A DNA stretch of 64,000 nt from Lachnospiraceae bacterium UBA4364 (lineage in GTDB: Bacteria; Bacillota; Clostridia; Lachnospirales; Lachnospiraceae). The notes under the pieces were generated by a model. The model searched no databases and had not been told where the DNA came from. It saw only the letters and a list, made by a program, of their open reading frames with translations. The DNA is taken from NCBI GenBank assembly GCA_002393955.1, contig DGSK01000003.1:1-64000 (forward strand), written 5' to 3'. The position numbers and the translations under genes are program-made. Position 1 is the first letter of the stretch, and the number at the start of each line of letters is the position of its first letter. Below are positions 31,191-40,125 of this stretch, piece after piece.

Positions 31191-32903
31191 ATGAATGTGA
31201 TAATGGGTTTACAGAAATTTTTGGAAGACCGCAAGATCTTTAAAAAGGAAGAAGCGCCTGTTGAGACAGGCCTTATCAAATGCCCAAAGTGCGGCAAGAT
31301 GGTGGATAAGGCAATCGTTGCAAAGCGCAGGTATATCTGCTACGAATGCGAGGGGTATTTTCGTGTAAAGACCGGAAACCGTCTCAGGATGGTAGCCGAT
31401 CCCGGAACTTTTGAGGAGTGGTTCACGGATATGGAAGTATCCAACCCTCTGGATTACAAGGGCTACGAGGAAAAGCTTGCGGAAGCCAGGGAAAAGACCG
31501 GTCTCAAGGAAGCCTTTACCGTAGGAAAGTGCAAAATATTTGGAGAGGAAGCTGTAGTTGGTGTTTGTGATTCCCGTTTCATGATGGCCAGCATGGGCCA
31601 TGTGGTGGGAGAGCGTGTTACAGCAGCAATAGAACGTGCTACCAAAGAAAAGCTTCCTGTATTTATCTTCTGCTGCTCGGGCGGCGCCAGGATGCAGGAG
31701 GGCATCATCTCGCTCATGCAGATGGCCAAGACATCGGCTGCCATAAAGAGGCACGGTGAGGCAGGGCTTTTCTACTGCTCTATACTGACTGATCCTACTA
31801 CAGGCGGCGTGACTGCAAGCTTTGCGATGCTGGGTGACGTGATCATGGCTGAGCCCGGGGCACTTATCGGTTTCGCAGGTCCCAGAGTAATCAGGCAGAC
31901 CATAGGTCAGGAGCTTCCTGAAGGTTTCCAGACTGCGGAGTTCCTTGTGGAGCATGGTTTTGTGGATGGCATAATACCCAGAAGAAGCCTTAAGAAGATA
32001 ATGTATCTTTTGATAAGAGCACATAAATGTACCAATAAAAACACATGGTCAGATTTCCATGGTGAGGAATTCCATTTCCATATGACAGAGATCCTGAAGG
32101 AACGTGTATGGCTCGACAGGTACAAGTCAGCATGGGAAAAGGTAAAGGGTGTACGCCGTATAGAGAGGGCATCGGCGCTTGACTATATGGAGCATATTTT
32201 TGACAGCTTTGTGGAGGCCCATGGTGACAGGTGTTTTGCGGATGACCCTGCTATTGTGGGCGGCGTCGGATTCCTGGCAGAGCAGCCCGTTACGGTAATA
32301 GCGGATATCCGCGGTTCAAATGCAAAGGAATGCCGTGAGAGGAATTTCGGAATGCCGAAGCCCGAGGGATACAGAAAGGCACTTCGTCTTATGAAGCAGG
32401 CTGAGAAATTCAACCGTCCCATTGTGAGCTTTGTAAATACAAGCGGTGCATTCTGCGGCATAGAAGCTGAGGAAAGAGGGCAGGGCGAGGCCATCGCAAG
32501 GAACCTCATGGAGATGTCAGCCCTTAAAGTGCCTATCCTTGTAATCCTTATAGGAGAAGGCGGAAGCGGCGGAGCTCTTGCAACTGCAGTGGGAAATGAA
32601 GTGTGGATGCTGGAAAATGCTACATATTCGATCCTTTCCCCGGAAGGTTTTGCTTCCATACTGTGGAAGGATGCGGGCCGTGCCAAGGAAGCCAGTGAAG
32701 TGATGAATATCACTGCACAGGACTTAAAGCGCCTCAAGGTAATAGAGGAGATCATTCCGGAATTCGGCGGTGCCGACAAGGATACCGCAAAGGGAATCGG
32801 TGAGTATCTGAAGGAAAAGATCATGGACTTCTTAAGGAAGTACGACGGAATGACACCGGAAGAGATTGTTGCACAGAGATATGACAGATTCAGAGCATTC
32901 TGA
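31191..32903 (+). CDS. accDA: Fused acetyl-CoA carboxyltransferase beta-alpha subunits (AccD-AccA)
   Basis: 570 residues. Residues about 15-285 are AccD, with a four-cysteine zinc ribbon (CPKCGKMVDK and CYECEGYF), the IFCCSGGARMQEG block and TTGGVTASFAMLGD. Residues about 300-570 are AccA, with RPIVSFVNTSGAFCGIEAEE, RGQGEAIARNL and GEGGSGGALA. The two subunits are joined by a 30-residue linker in one reading frame. It transfers carboxyl from biotin to acetyl-CoA to make malonyl-CoA. The biotin carrier and carboxylase genes (accB, accC) are not in this cluster, so they must be elsewhere. Confidence 0.93.
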   Translation: MNVIMGLQKFLEDRKIFKKEEAPVETGLIKCPKCGKMVDKAIVAKRRYICYECEGYFRVKTGNRLRMVADPGTFEEWFTDMEVSNPLDYKGYEEKLAEAREKTGLKEAFTVGKCKIFGEEAVVGVCDSRFMMASMGHVVGERVTAAIERATKEKLPVFIFCCSGGARMQEGIISLMQMAKTSAAIKRHGEAGLFYCSILTDPTTGGVTASFAMLGDVIMAEPGALIGFAGPRVIRQTIGQELPEGFQTAEFLVEHGFVDGIIPRRSLKKIMYLLIRAHKCTNKNTWSDFHGEEFHFHMTEILKERVWLDRYKSAWEKVKGVRRIERASALDYMEHIFDSFVEAHGDRCFADDPAIVGGVGFLAEQPVTVIADIRGSNAKECRERNFGMPKPEGYRKALRLMKQAEKFNRPIVSFVNTSGAFCGIEAEERGQGEAIARNLMEMSALKVPILVILIGEGGSGGALATAVGNEVWMLENATYSILSPEGFASILWKDAGRAKEASEVMNITAQDLKRLKVIEEIIPEFGGADKDTAKGIGEYLKEKIMDFLRKYDGMTPEEIVAQRYDRFRAF

Positions 32904-32989
32904 TATAGCAGATAATAAACATGAAAGGGAGTAACTATTCAGAACAGTTCGGAATAATTGCGAGGTTATGATTAGTTGCGAGGTGAATT

Positions 32990-33964
32990 ATGGCGATTAC
33001 TGTAAAAGGAACAGGCAGCAGCCTGCCCCAAAAAGTATTAACGAATTTCGATCTGGAAAAAATGGTGGATACCTCCGACGCATGGATCCGTGAGCGTACG
33101 GGAATGTCGGAAAGGCATATTGCGGAGAATGAGACAGTGGCGTCACTGGCAGCAGAGGCGGCAAAAAAGGCACTGGAAGATGCCGGCAGACAGGCATCGG
33201 ATGTGGACCTGATAATCGTTGCCACCTGTACCGGTGAAGTGATGGTTCCCAGCACAGCCTGCAAGGTACAGGCAGACATTGGCGCAGACAACGCAGTGGC
33301 ATTTGATATCAATTCGGCATGCTCGGGATTTCTTTTCGCCCTTCAGACCGCCAGCGCCTATATCACATCCGGAATGCATAAAAATGCACTGGTAATAGGA
33401 GCTGAGGTGCTGTCCAGCATAATAAACTGGGAGGACAGAAGCACCTGTGTGCTTTTCGGTGACGGAGCCGGAGCGGTATTCGTAGAAAACAGCGAGGAGG
33501 AAGGCAGAGGAATCCTCAGTATGGCCCAGGGAAGCAGCGGTTCAAAGGGCGGCGTGCTTTACTTCCGGAAAAGAGAAGCTGATCCGAATAAGGAAGATGA
33601 ATATGAGGGCAAGGATGCATTCGTTCATATGAATGGCGCCGAGGTATATAAATTTGCCGTACGACAGGTACCTGAATGTATTGAGAAAGCGCTTGCGGAT
33701 GCAGGAATTAAGGCGGCTGATGTGGATCTGTTTGTATTGCATCAGGCAAATATCCGGATCATAGAGGCTATATCAAAACGCCTCGGAGCAGGCATGGAAC
33801 ATTTCCCGGTAAATATCGACAAGACGGGCAATACTTCGTCAGCTTCGATCCCTCTGCTTCTTGATGAGCTTAACAGAGGCGGCAAGATCAAGTCCGGGGA
33901 TACAGTAGTGCTGTCCGGATTTGGAGGTGGTCTTACCTACGGTGCCTGCGTGATGAAGTGGTAG
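32990..33964 (+). CDS. fabH: 3-oxoacyl-ACP synthase III
   Basis: 324 residues, start ATG after TTGCGAGGTGAATT. It carries the active Cys in FDINSACSGFLFALQ, the His in VLHQANIRIIEAIS and the Asn in TGNTSSASIP. It starts fatty acid synthesis by condensing acetyl-CoA or a branched primer with malonyl-ACP. The leader has a duplicated ribosome-site unit: TTGCGAGGTTATG at 32959-32971 and TTGCGAGGTGAATTATG before the true start. Confidence 0.95.
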   Translation: MAITVKGTGSSLPQKVLTNFDLEKMVDTSDAWIRERTGMSERHIAENETVASLAAEAAKKALEDAGRQASDVDLIIVATCTGEVMVPSTACKVQADIGADNAVAFDINSACSGFLFALQTASAYITSGMHKNALVIGAEVLSSIINWEDRSTCVLFGDGAGAVFVENSEEEGRGILSMAQGSSGSKGGVLYFRKREADPNKEDEYEGKDAFVHMNGAEVYKFAVRQVPECIEKALADAGIKAADVDLFVLHQANIRIIEAISKRLGAGMEHFPVNIDKTGNTSSASIPLLLDELNRGGKIKSGDTVVLSGFGGGLTYGACVMKW

Positions 33965-33974
33965 ATCGTAATCA

Positions 33975-34610
33975 TTAACTAAAACTTCCCATATCGTGTA
34001 GTCTTGACGAAGGGCATCACCGTCAGTCAGGCTGCCGATGTGAGGGAGTCGGTGGTATACAACAAGTGGAAGGTTCAAGTCCGGCAGGTTATGAACAGCC
34101 GGATGAGTGAGGGACAGAGTATGGCCAGACGGGGCGGTGCAGTAGAATTAAATGAATTACTGGTTAACCTTTTTAACCGTGTGATGAATGCGGAATCCAA
34201 AGCGGTCATTACTGAGGAATTTCGCGATATCTCGAATAATGACATGCACATTATGGAGGCTATCGGCGTGAAAGAACCTCAGAATGTATCCACTATCGCC
34301 GGCAAGCTTTTTGTGACTGTAGGCACACTTACGGTCAATATGAACAGTCTTGAAAAAAAGGGATACATAGTGCGGACACGCAGTACGGAAGATAAGCGTG
34401 TGGTTCTGGTTACCCTTACCGAAAAAGGCAGAAAAGCATTTTTCCATCACAGGGATTTCCACAAGGCCATGATACATGCGGCAGTCAAGGATCTGGATCC
34501 GGATGAGATGAAAGCACTGATCAATTGCCTGAACAAACTGAGTGTATTTTTTGAAGGAAAACTGAATGAATAACCGGCACGCGGTGTGGGAAGTTTTAGT
34601 CAGTTAATTA
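33975..34610. repeat. Inverted repeat flanking the fabT gene
   Basis: ACTAAAACTTCCCATATCGTG at 33978-33998 recurs in reverse complement at 34581-34601 as ACTAAAACTTCCCACACCGCG, four transitions in 21 bases. ATTAACT precedes both copies in their own direction. The ends enclose only the MarR gene and its upstream region. They could be terminal repeats of a small mobile element, operator halves or distant pairing sequences. A related AAACTTCCCACATCCGG occurs near 23690 on the minus strand. Confidence 0.5.
34121..34573 (+). CDS. fabT: MarR-family regulator, FabT-like
   Basis: 150 residues from ATG 34121, chosen because the family usually begins just before VELNELLVNLFNRV; in-frame ATG at 34094 and TTG at 34004 are also possible. 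The winged helix has NVSTIAGKLFVTVGTLTVNM for recognition and a wing with RSTEDKRVVLVTLTEKG. FabT represses fab genes when long-chain acyl-ACP accumulates. In this cluster it is the last gene, whereas in lactic acid bacteria it usually leads. The predicted operator is upstream of acpP at 26323-26350. Confidence 0.85.
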   Translation: MARRGGAVELNELLVNLFNRVMNAESKAVITEEFRDISNNDMHIMEAIGVKEPQNVSTIAGKLFVTVGTLTVNMNSLEKKGYIVRTRSTEDKRVVLVTLTEKGRKAFFHHRDFHKAMIHAAVKDLDPDEMKALINCLNKLSVFFEGKLNE

Positions 34611-34635
34611 TCTAACCATATTGACCGAAATAAAT

Positions 34636-34668
34636 ACTACAGGAGTATCCCTGTAGTGTTTTTTTTAT
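34636..34668 (+). terminator. Terminator of the fatty acid operon
   Basis: ACTACAGG pairs with CCTGTAGT over GAGTAT and is followed by nine or more T. A TATAAT at 34673-34678 follows directly, the likely -10 of the next gene. Confidence 0.9.
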
Positions 34669-34723
34669 CTGATATAATGAAACCATAGTGGCAAATATCA
34701 AATGGTAATAGTGGGGTGTTTAC

Positions 34724-37700
34724 ATGAACGGCAACGAGATCGGCAGCATCATACAGCATAACAGGAACGGAAATAATTACAACGCAGATGCACTGACACA
34801 TACATTGAATAATGTAAATAAGATAAAGGATCATGAGGCAGCAGCAAAGTCCGGTGCCGCAGGCTTTACCCTTAATATAGGGGATGGCATGGGGCAGGGA
34901 ATGATGCCGCTTACAGATGCTGATAAGAAAAGTGCGGCATCTGCACTGAGACAGGTCACGTCAGGAGTGCCGGAAGATGTAATGAAGGACAGGATGATAG
35001 TCATGTCCAATACCATGTCTGACGAAGCGTATAAAAAGGCGGCTGAGAACGGGTATTCCTTAAGCGGTATGGATCCGGAAGAAGCGGTTACCATTGCTGA
35101 TGAGATAAAGATCACGATGGCGAAAGCCGGAGTAGTGATAAAGGGCTACAATGACGACCTGACAACGGAGCAGCTTGAAGCTGTGACAGGCAGTGCGGCA
35201 ATGGCAAATGAAATATCTGAGAGTCTCCATGCTGCAGGGGTTCCTGCTACGGAATCCAATGTTAAGGATATGAAGGAGCTTGTGGATATGGCGGACAGCT
35301 TAAAGGCTCCTTCACATGAAGTAAAAAATTATCTTGTGGAAAATGAACTCCCTCCTACCATTCAGAATATCTATTATGCAGAGCACAGTGTGAGCGAGGC
35401 CTCTTCTTCGATGAGAAATCCCGGCGGAGCCGGGAATCCTGCCGCGGACCGGATGGACAGTGCGATAGACAGCAGCGAGACAATAAAAAAACAGATAGAA
35501 AAGATAATAAAATCTGCAGGATTTGAAGCTGACACTGAAAATTACGACATTGCAAGGCAGATGGTTCATGACGGCCTGGTTCTTGACGAAAAGAGCTTCA
35601 CAGCCATGCATGATCTGCAGGATATGGATTTTCCCATCGGACGTGAAAGAATCCTTAAGTCCGGCGCAGATGCCATTGCTTCGGGACTCAGTGCCATGCA
35701 GGCAGATCCTGTCCATGAAGGTTCCCTGATAGAAAGAGCCGTAAAGGCAGCGGATGTGGTGGAGACGGCAGCTTCCGATGCAAGGTATGTCCGTGAGCTT
35801 GTTGACAGGGACATGCTCCTTAATGTTAAAAACCTTGCTGCAGTTACAGAGAAATTACCCGCCATTGCTGAAGCAGATAAAGTTTCCGTAAGCAGTGCAT
35901 TGACCGGTATTGATAATGAACTGAATGAGTCCGTTCAGGATGAGTCTCAGGTATTGATGGCGGCTGCTGATAATTCCGGCAGTGACGCCAAGTATATCAC
36001 TGCTTACCGCCGCATGGAGGAAGCAAGGCTTTCCATGACCGTAGAGGCTAATCTTTCCATTTTGCGGATGGGCGTGGACATAGATATCACCGAGCTTTCA
36101 GACCTGGTAGACCGGCTTAAGCTGGCTGAAGCAGAGATAAATAAAAAGAAATTCGGAACGGATGACAGCGCTGCAGCTTCCGAAAGAGCATCTATTTATA
36201 ATGAAACAATGCAGACCGTATCGGAACTGCCGAAGCTACCGGTTTCCGTTATAGGCAGCATGGTTATTGCGGATAAAGAAGAGGCTCTCTTCCGTGCTGA
36301 CTACGGGATAAATAATGTCACTCTTGAAGATTTTTCCGCCCGCGGACGTGAGCAGAGGAACCGCTACGAGCTGGCAGGAGAAGCATACGAAAGCCTGCAG
36401 ACGGAAGTGAGGGCTGACCTGGGCGATTCCATACAGAAGGCATTTGCACATGCGGATAGCCTGCTTAACGAGCTTGGAATAGAGGCAAGTGAAGGCAATC
36501 TCCGTGCAGCCAGAGTGCTGGGCTACAACCACATGGAGATAAGCAGTGAGAATATCGCGCTGGTTGATGAGGCCTGCAGTGTTGTTGACAATATAATAGA
36601 AAAGATGAACCCGGCGGCCACACTGGATATGATACGGAACGGTATCAATCCCATGAAGCTTTCCATGAAGGAGCTGGAGCAGCGGCTGGATGCCCTTGAG
36701 ACCGAGGATACAGGTGAAAGGTACAGCGAGTATCTGGTCCGCATGCAGGACAGGGGCCTTATCACTGATGAAGAGGCAGAGTCCTTTGTGGGAATCTACC
36801 GCATGATGCACCAGACAGAGCTTAAGGACGGGGCAGCCATAGGCGCACTTTTATCTCAGGGCAGGGAAATAAGCTTTACCAATATCCTTTCCGCAATCCG
36901 CAGCGCACACAGGGCCGGAATGGATATATCCGTTGATGACGGCTTCGGAGGGCTGGAAAGCAATATAGACAAAAATATCGAAGCACAGATAGAGACCGCT
37001 TTCAGGCAGGTACAGGCTGAAAGTATGTCAGATAATATAAAGGATGCGGCAGATGCTTCCGCTCAGATATACAGGGAGCTTGTGGAAAGTGAAGTGATAG
37101 CTACTGCTGAGCATGTAAGAGGACTTAAGCGTTTAAGGTCAGACCGGGGCGAGGTATTTGATGATATAAGGAAGATTGCTGCCTCAACCGGTGACGACTG
37201 GCTGGTAACCTCCGGTTACAAAAGAGTCCTGGATAATTTTGATAATGAGGATTCTGCCAAGTCCGTGTATAATGAGATCATGGATCTTATGGGGGCAGTG
37301 GTAAGGCAGTCTTTTGCATCCGAGGGTGAGGACATAGATGTAAGGCAGTACAGCCTGACGATGGCACAGCTGTCTGTGGCGGGCAGTCTTTCAAGGAATG
37401 AATCCTATGAGATACCAATGGAGATAAACGGCGAGCTGACTGCTGTTACCGTAAAGATCCTGCATGGAAGCGGGAAGACACCGGCAGCGGACATTTCCCT
37501 TAAGACAGAAAAGTACGGCAATATAAAGGCCCATTTTGAAATATCAGATGATGAATCCGGACTGACGGGATTTGCGGTAAGCGATAAAGAAGGATCGGAT
37601 GTTATCTTCCGCGCACTTTCAGCCAGGCTGTCAGCCCGCTTTGCGGAAAACGGTCTCAATGTTAAGGACTTCAGCTTTGCTGTATCGGCCCGGACAGATG

Positions 37701-37807
37701 TTAATTTATCCGGCAGAAATGCCGAAAAAAATAATAGCAATATCGATACGGCATCTCTCTACAGGACGGCGAAGACTTTCCTGCAGACTATCGGAGAGAC
37801 GCAGTGA
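34724..37807 (+). CDS. Large protein beside flagellin, DUF6240/FliK-like
   Basis: 1027 residues, start ATG after GTGGGGTGTTTAC. There is no signal peptide or membrane helix; most of the chain is acidic helix. Residues about 890-985 (YEIPMEINGELTAVTVKI, later FRALSARLSARFAENGLNVK) resemble the C-terminal domain of the hook-length protein FliK. I recall similar large proteins (DUF6240) next to flagellin genes in Lachnospiraceae. The middle region contains repeated helical units with the pattern TxxN...A...L. A role in flagellar assembly is plausible from context and the C-terminal similarity but not proven. Confidence 0.6.
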   Translation: MNGNEIGSIIQHNRNGNNYNADALTHTLNNVNKIKDHEAAAKSGAAGFTLNIGDGMGQGMMPLTDADKKSAASALRQVTSGVPEDVMKDRMIVMSNTMSDEAYKKAAENGYSLSGMDPEEAVTIADEIKITMAKAGVVIKGYNDDLTTEQLEAVTGSAAMANEISESLHAAGVPATESNVKDMKELVDMADSLKAPSHEVKNYLVENELPPTIQNIYYAEHSVSEASSSMRNPGGAGNPAADRMDSAIDSSETIKKQIEKIIKSAGFEADTENYDIARQMVHDGLVLDEKSFTAMHDLQDMDFPIGRERILKSGADAIASGLSAMQADPVHEGSLIERAVKAADVVETAASDARYVRELVDRDMLLNVKNLAAVTEKLPAIAEADKVSVSSALTGIDNELNESVQDESQVLMAAADNSGSDAKYITAYRRMEEARLSMTVEANLSILRMGVDIDITELSDLVDRLKLAEAEINKKKFGTDDSAAASERASIYNETMQTVSELPKLPVSVIGSMVIADKEEALFRADYGINNVTLEDFSARGREQRNRYELAGEAYESLQTEVRADLGDSIQKAFAHADSLLNELGIEASEGNLRAARVLGYNHMEISSENIALVDEACSVVDNIIEKMNPAATLDMIRNGINPMKLSMKELEQRLDALETEDTGERYSEYLVRMQDRGLITDEEAESFVGIYRMMHQTELKDGAAIGALLSQGREISFTNILSAIRSAHRAGMDISVDDGFGGLESNIDKNIEAQIETAFRQVQAESMSDNIKDAADASAQIYRELVESEVIATAEHVRGLKRLRSDRGEVFDDIRKIAASTGDDWLVTSGYKRVLDNFDNEDSAKSVYNEIMDLMGAVVRQSFASEGEDIDVRQYSLTMAQLSVAGSLSRNESYEIPMEINGELTAVTVKILHGSGKTPAADISLKTEKYGNIKAHFEISDDESGLTGFAVSDKEGSDVIFRALSARLSARFAENGLNVKDFSFAVSARTDVNLSGRNAEKNNSNIDTASLYRTAKTFLQTIGETQ

Positions 37808-37926
37808 CAGTAAAAGACGCAGCAGACCAAACAACTACCGAAGCAGTTATAAAACGGAAATCTTAGGATCGTCCGTGTAAGCCGCGGAACATCAGAATTC
37901 TGAGTGATCCCACATAAGGAGGAAGC

Positions 37927-39066
37927 ATGAGAATAAATTACAATGCAAGCGCAATGCACACCAATAAGGCACTTAACCGTACCGATAATCTGATGACGCA
38001 GTCCATGCAGCGTCTTTCTTCGGGATTAAAGATCAATTATGCCAAGGATAATCCTGCAGGGCTTGCGATAGCAAACCGTATGAATGCGCAGATAGAAGGT
38101 CTGGGCGTAGGCTCAAGGAATACCAACGACGGCATATCGGTAGTGGAAACTGCAGACGGAGCCCTTTCGGAAGTTACTTCCATAATCCAGAGAATGAATG
38201 AGCTTGCTGTTCAGGCAGCTACGGATACCAAGACCGACTACGACAGAGGGATCATCCAGGCTGAGATAGAGCAGCTTCAGAAGGAGATCACACGTATCGC
38301 AAAGGATACGGAATTCAACGGACAGTCCCTTTTGGACGGTACATTTGATCTGAAGGGATATTCGGATAATCCGGATGTGAAGGTTGACTATTACACGGAG
38401 GATGTGGATCCCGGAAAATATACGGTAGATATAGGTGCCCTTCTCAATGCGGATGGTACGGTGAACCTGGGAGCCCTGGGACCGGAGTTCCCTAATGTGG
38501 GTACACTCAGCGGAACTGCCGAGCAGGTATTCGATGTTAACGGTAATCTGGCAGAAACAAGGTATAAGATACTCGGCACCGGCGGATTCGAGCTTAACCT
38601 TACGGCTGCCGCAGGGGCTTCGGGAACGGTAGAACTGGATATTACCGGTATCGGTGCCATGAAGATACAGACCGGCGCAAACGAGGGCAACGAGCTGGCG
38701 ATTCAGATCAGGACAGTCTCATTGGAAAAAATGGGTATCCCTGACGATCCCAAAAATCCCTTAAGAATGGATGTTTCCACTCAGGCGGGTGCATCAAATG
38801 CAATAGATGCCCTGTCAGGTGCCCTGGAATATATCAACAGTGTGCGGTCAAAGCTTGGTGCGTACCAGAACCGTCTGGAGCACAATGAGGCAAGTGTTAA
38901 GGTTTCAGAGGAAAACATGACTTCATCCTACTCCAGGATAATGGATGTGGATATGGCTGAGGAGATGACAGAGTATACTACCCAGCAGGTACTCACCCAG
39001 GCCGGCATTTCCATGCTTGCCCAGGCTAACGAGAGACCTCAGCAGGTACTGCAGCTGCTGCAGTAA
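37927..39066 (+). CDS. fliC: Flagellin
   Basis: 379 residues, start ATG after AAGGAGGAAGC. The conserved N-terminal D0/D1 region (MRINYNASAMHTNKALNRT, LSSGLKINYAKDNPAGLAIA) and C-terminal D1/D0 region (RLGAYQNRLEH-like AYQNRLEHNEASVKVSEEN, and ending QANERPQQVLQLLQ) flank a variable domain of about 150 residues. It builds the filament after export by the flagellar type III apparatus. The 3' side is a long structured non-coding segment, then the FliS-like gene. Confidence 0.96.
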   Translation: MRINYNASAMHTNKALNRTDNLMTQSMQRLSSGLKINYAKDNPAGLAIANRMNAQIEGLGVGSRNTNDGISVVETADGALSEVTSIIQRMNELAVQAATDTKTDYDRGIIQAEIEQLQKEITRIAKDTEFNGQSLLDGTFDLKGYSDNPDVKVDYYTEDVDPGKYTVDIGALLNADGTVNLGALGPEFPNVGTLSGTAEQVFDVNGNLAETRYKILGTGGFELNLTAAAGASGTVELDITGIGAMKIQTGANEGNELAIQIRTVSLEKMGIPDDPKNPLRMDVSTQAGASNAIDALSGALEYINSVRSKLGAYQNRLEHNEASVKVSEENMTSSYSRIMDVDMAEEMTEYTTQQVLTQAGISMLAQANERPQQVLQLLQ

Positions 39067-39092
39067 CTATAACTGAACGAGCGGAACTACAT

Positions 39093-39295
39093 GGATGCTG
39101 CATCGAATTTATTTCTGAACGGTCACGATGCGGTTTTAGCTCCGGGGAAATCCATTGCCTACTGTGCCTTGGTGTCCGGTACAGGGCTGCGAGACAGCGG
39201 TTTTTGCTGGCTCGCATGTGACGGACACGTAGGCACAGTTGGCAATTAGTTTCACGGGGCGTTGCATCGGTTCAGAAATAAATCGTGCAGCATCC
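39093..39295 (+). ncRNA. 203-nt rod-like hairpin between flagellin and fliS
   Basis: The whole interval folds on itself. GGATGCTGCA, TTTATTTCTGAAC and CGATGC on the left pair with GCATCG, GTTCAGAAATAAA and TGCAGCATCC on the right. Inside, ATTGCC, ACTGTGCCT and GTGTCCG pair with CGGACAC, AGGCACAGT and GGCAAT. The apex is TGCGAG and CAGC pairing with GCTG and CTCGCA around GGTTTTT. There is no T run at the 3' end and no open frame. It may be a structured RNA, a message stabiliser or a palindromic mobile element. Confidence 0.7.
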
Positions 39296-39332
39296 GAGTG
39301 CACAGACTAATACATTACAAGGAGGATCATAC

Positions 39333-39824
39333 ATGACAGGCGAGAAGAAACAGGAATTCATGCTGCGTATCAGCGAAGCCAACAGGAGCCGTATGGTTGT
39401 CATTCTCTACGATATGTTTCTTACCTATGTAAAGGAGGCGGAGAACAGCCGCATGGGTGAAGTCTTTACCCTTGAAGACATGAATACATACAAGACCGGC
39501 ATAAGGAATGCCAAGGCTGTACTCAGGGAACTGATAGATTCACTTAATATGGAATATGACCTGGCAAGACGCACTTATCAGATATACCGTTTCGTTGAAA
39601 GGGAACTGATAATGGCGGATATCCGCAGGGATCCCACAGGACTGGGAGAAGCTGAGAAAATAATGAAGAGCTTAAGGGATGCCTATGCAAGTGCTACGGA
39701 AGAGGATAGCGCAGAGCCTATTATGAAGAATACAGACACAATATACGCCGGCATGACCTATTCCAGAGGAAAGCTTGCTACAGACAGTGTGGCAAGCGGT
39801 ACGAACCGGGGATTTTTGGCATAA
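39333..39824 (+). CDS. fliS: FliS-like flagellin chaperone
   Basis: 163 residues from ATG 39333 after ACAAGGAGGATCATAC. All-helical, with MVVILYDMFLTYVKEAENS at the start and YDLARRTYQIYRFVERELIM followed by ADIRRDPTGLGEAEKIMKSL, matching the FliS layout in which the C-terminal flagellin helix is bound. Somewhat longer than typical FliS, with a C-terminal tail of 40 residues. Position downstream of flagellin supports the call. Confidence 0.75.
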   Translation: MTGEKKQEFMLRISEANRSRMVVILYDMFLTYVKEAENSRMGEVFTLEDMNTYKTGIRNAKAVLRELIDSLNMEYDLARRTYQIYRFVERELIMADIRRDPTGLGEAEKIMKSLRDAYASATEEDSAEPIMKNTDTIYAGMTYSRGKLATDSVASGTNRGFLA

Positions 39825-39834
39825 AATAAAACCG

Positions 39835-40052
39835 GGTACGATATGGGTACGCTATGTAGTTGAAGAAGACGGATCGGTTTACAGAAAGAACACGGATATT
39901 GGATATTGTTTCCTATATCCGTGTTTTTCTTTGTGTAGTATTAATAAAATTTTCGAATTGTTTTCTTTTTTTTTGGTAAAACCCACAAAAATAGTATAAA
40001 ATTGTCATAATGGTACGCTAAAGTCGGTTTTTATTCGGTTTTGGGTACGATA
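39835..40052 (+). repeat. Four GGTACGmTA sites around the fliS terminator
   Basis: GGTACGATA at 39835 and GGTACGCTA at 39846, then GGTACGCTA at 40012 and GGTACGATA at 40044. The two pairs are mirror-ordered and flank the terminator and the promoter region of the next operon. A fifth partial site, GGTACGA, is at 39799. They could be binding sites for a regulator. The rest of this 300-base interval is AT-rich without a gene. Confidence 0.45.
39891..39930 (+). terminator. Terminator after fliS
   Basis: CACGGATAT pairs with ATATCCGTG across a short AT-rich loop and is followed by TTTTTCTTT. It closes the flagellin and fliS transcription unit. Confidence 0.8.
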
Positions 40053-40125
40053 GGTTGTTTATACTGTAGCAGAAGCAAAAAGTTATTTTGGGCTGCAAAA
40101 GGTGAAGCGGAAGGAGGAAGCTTAC

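Noticed and set aside
34032..34087. tRNA gene with perfect T-loop consensus.
   Set aside because: No anticodon arm, only 56 bases, weak T-stem pairing, and it lies where the upstream extension of the MarR frame would be. Kept only as part of a finding about a possible element.
34004..34120. N-terminal extension of the MarR protein from a TTG start.
   Set aside because: The extra 39 residues do not look like the family, lack a ribosome site and overlap the inverted repeat region; the start at 34121 fits family length.
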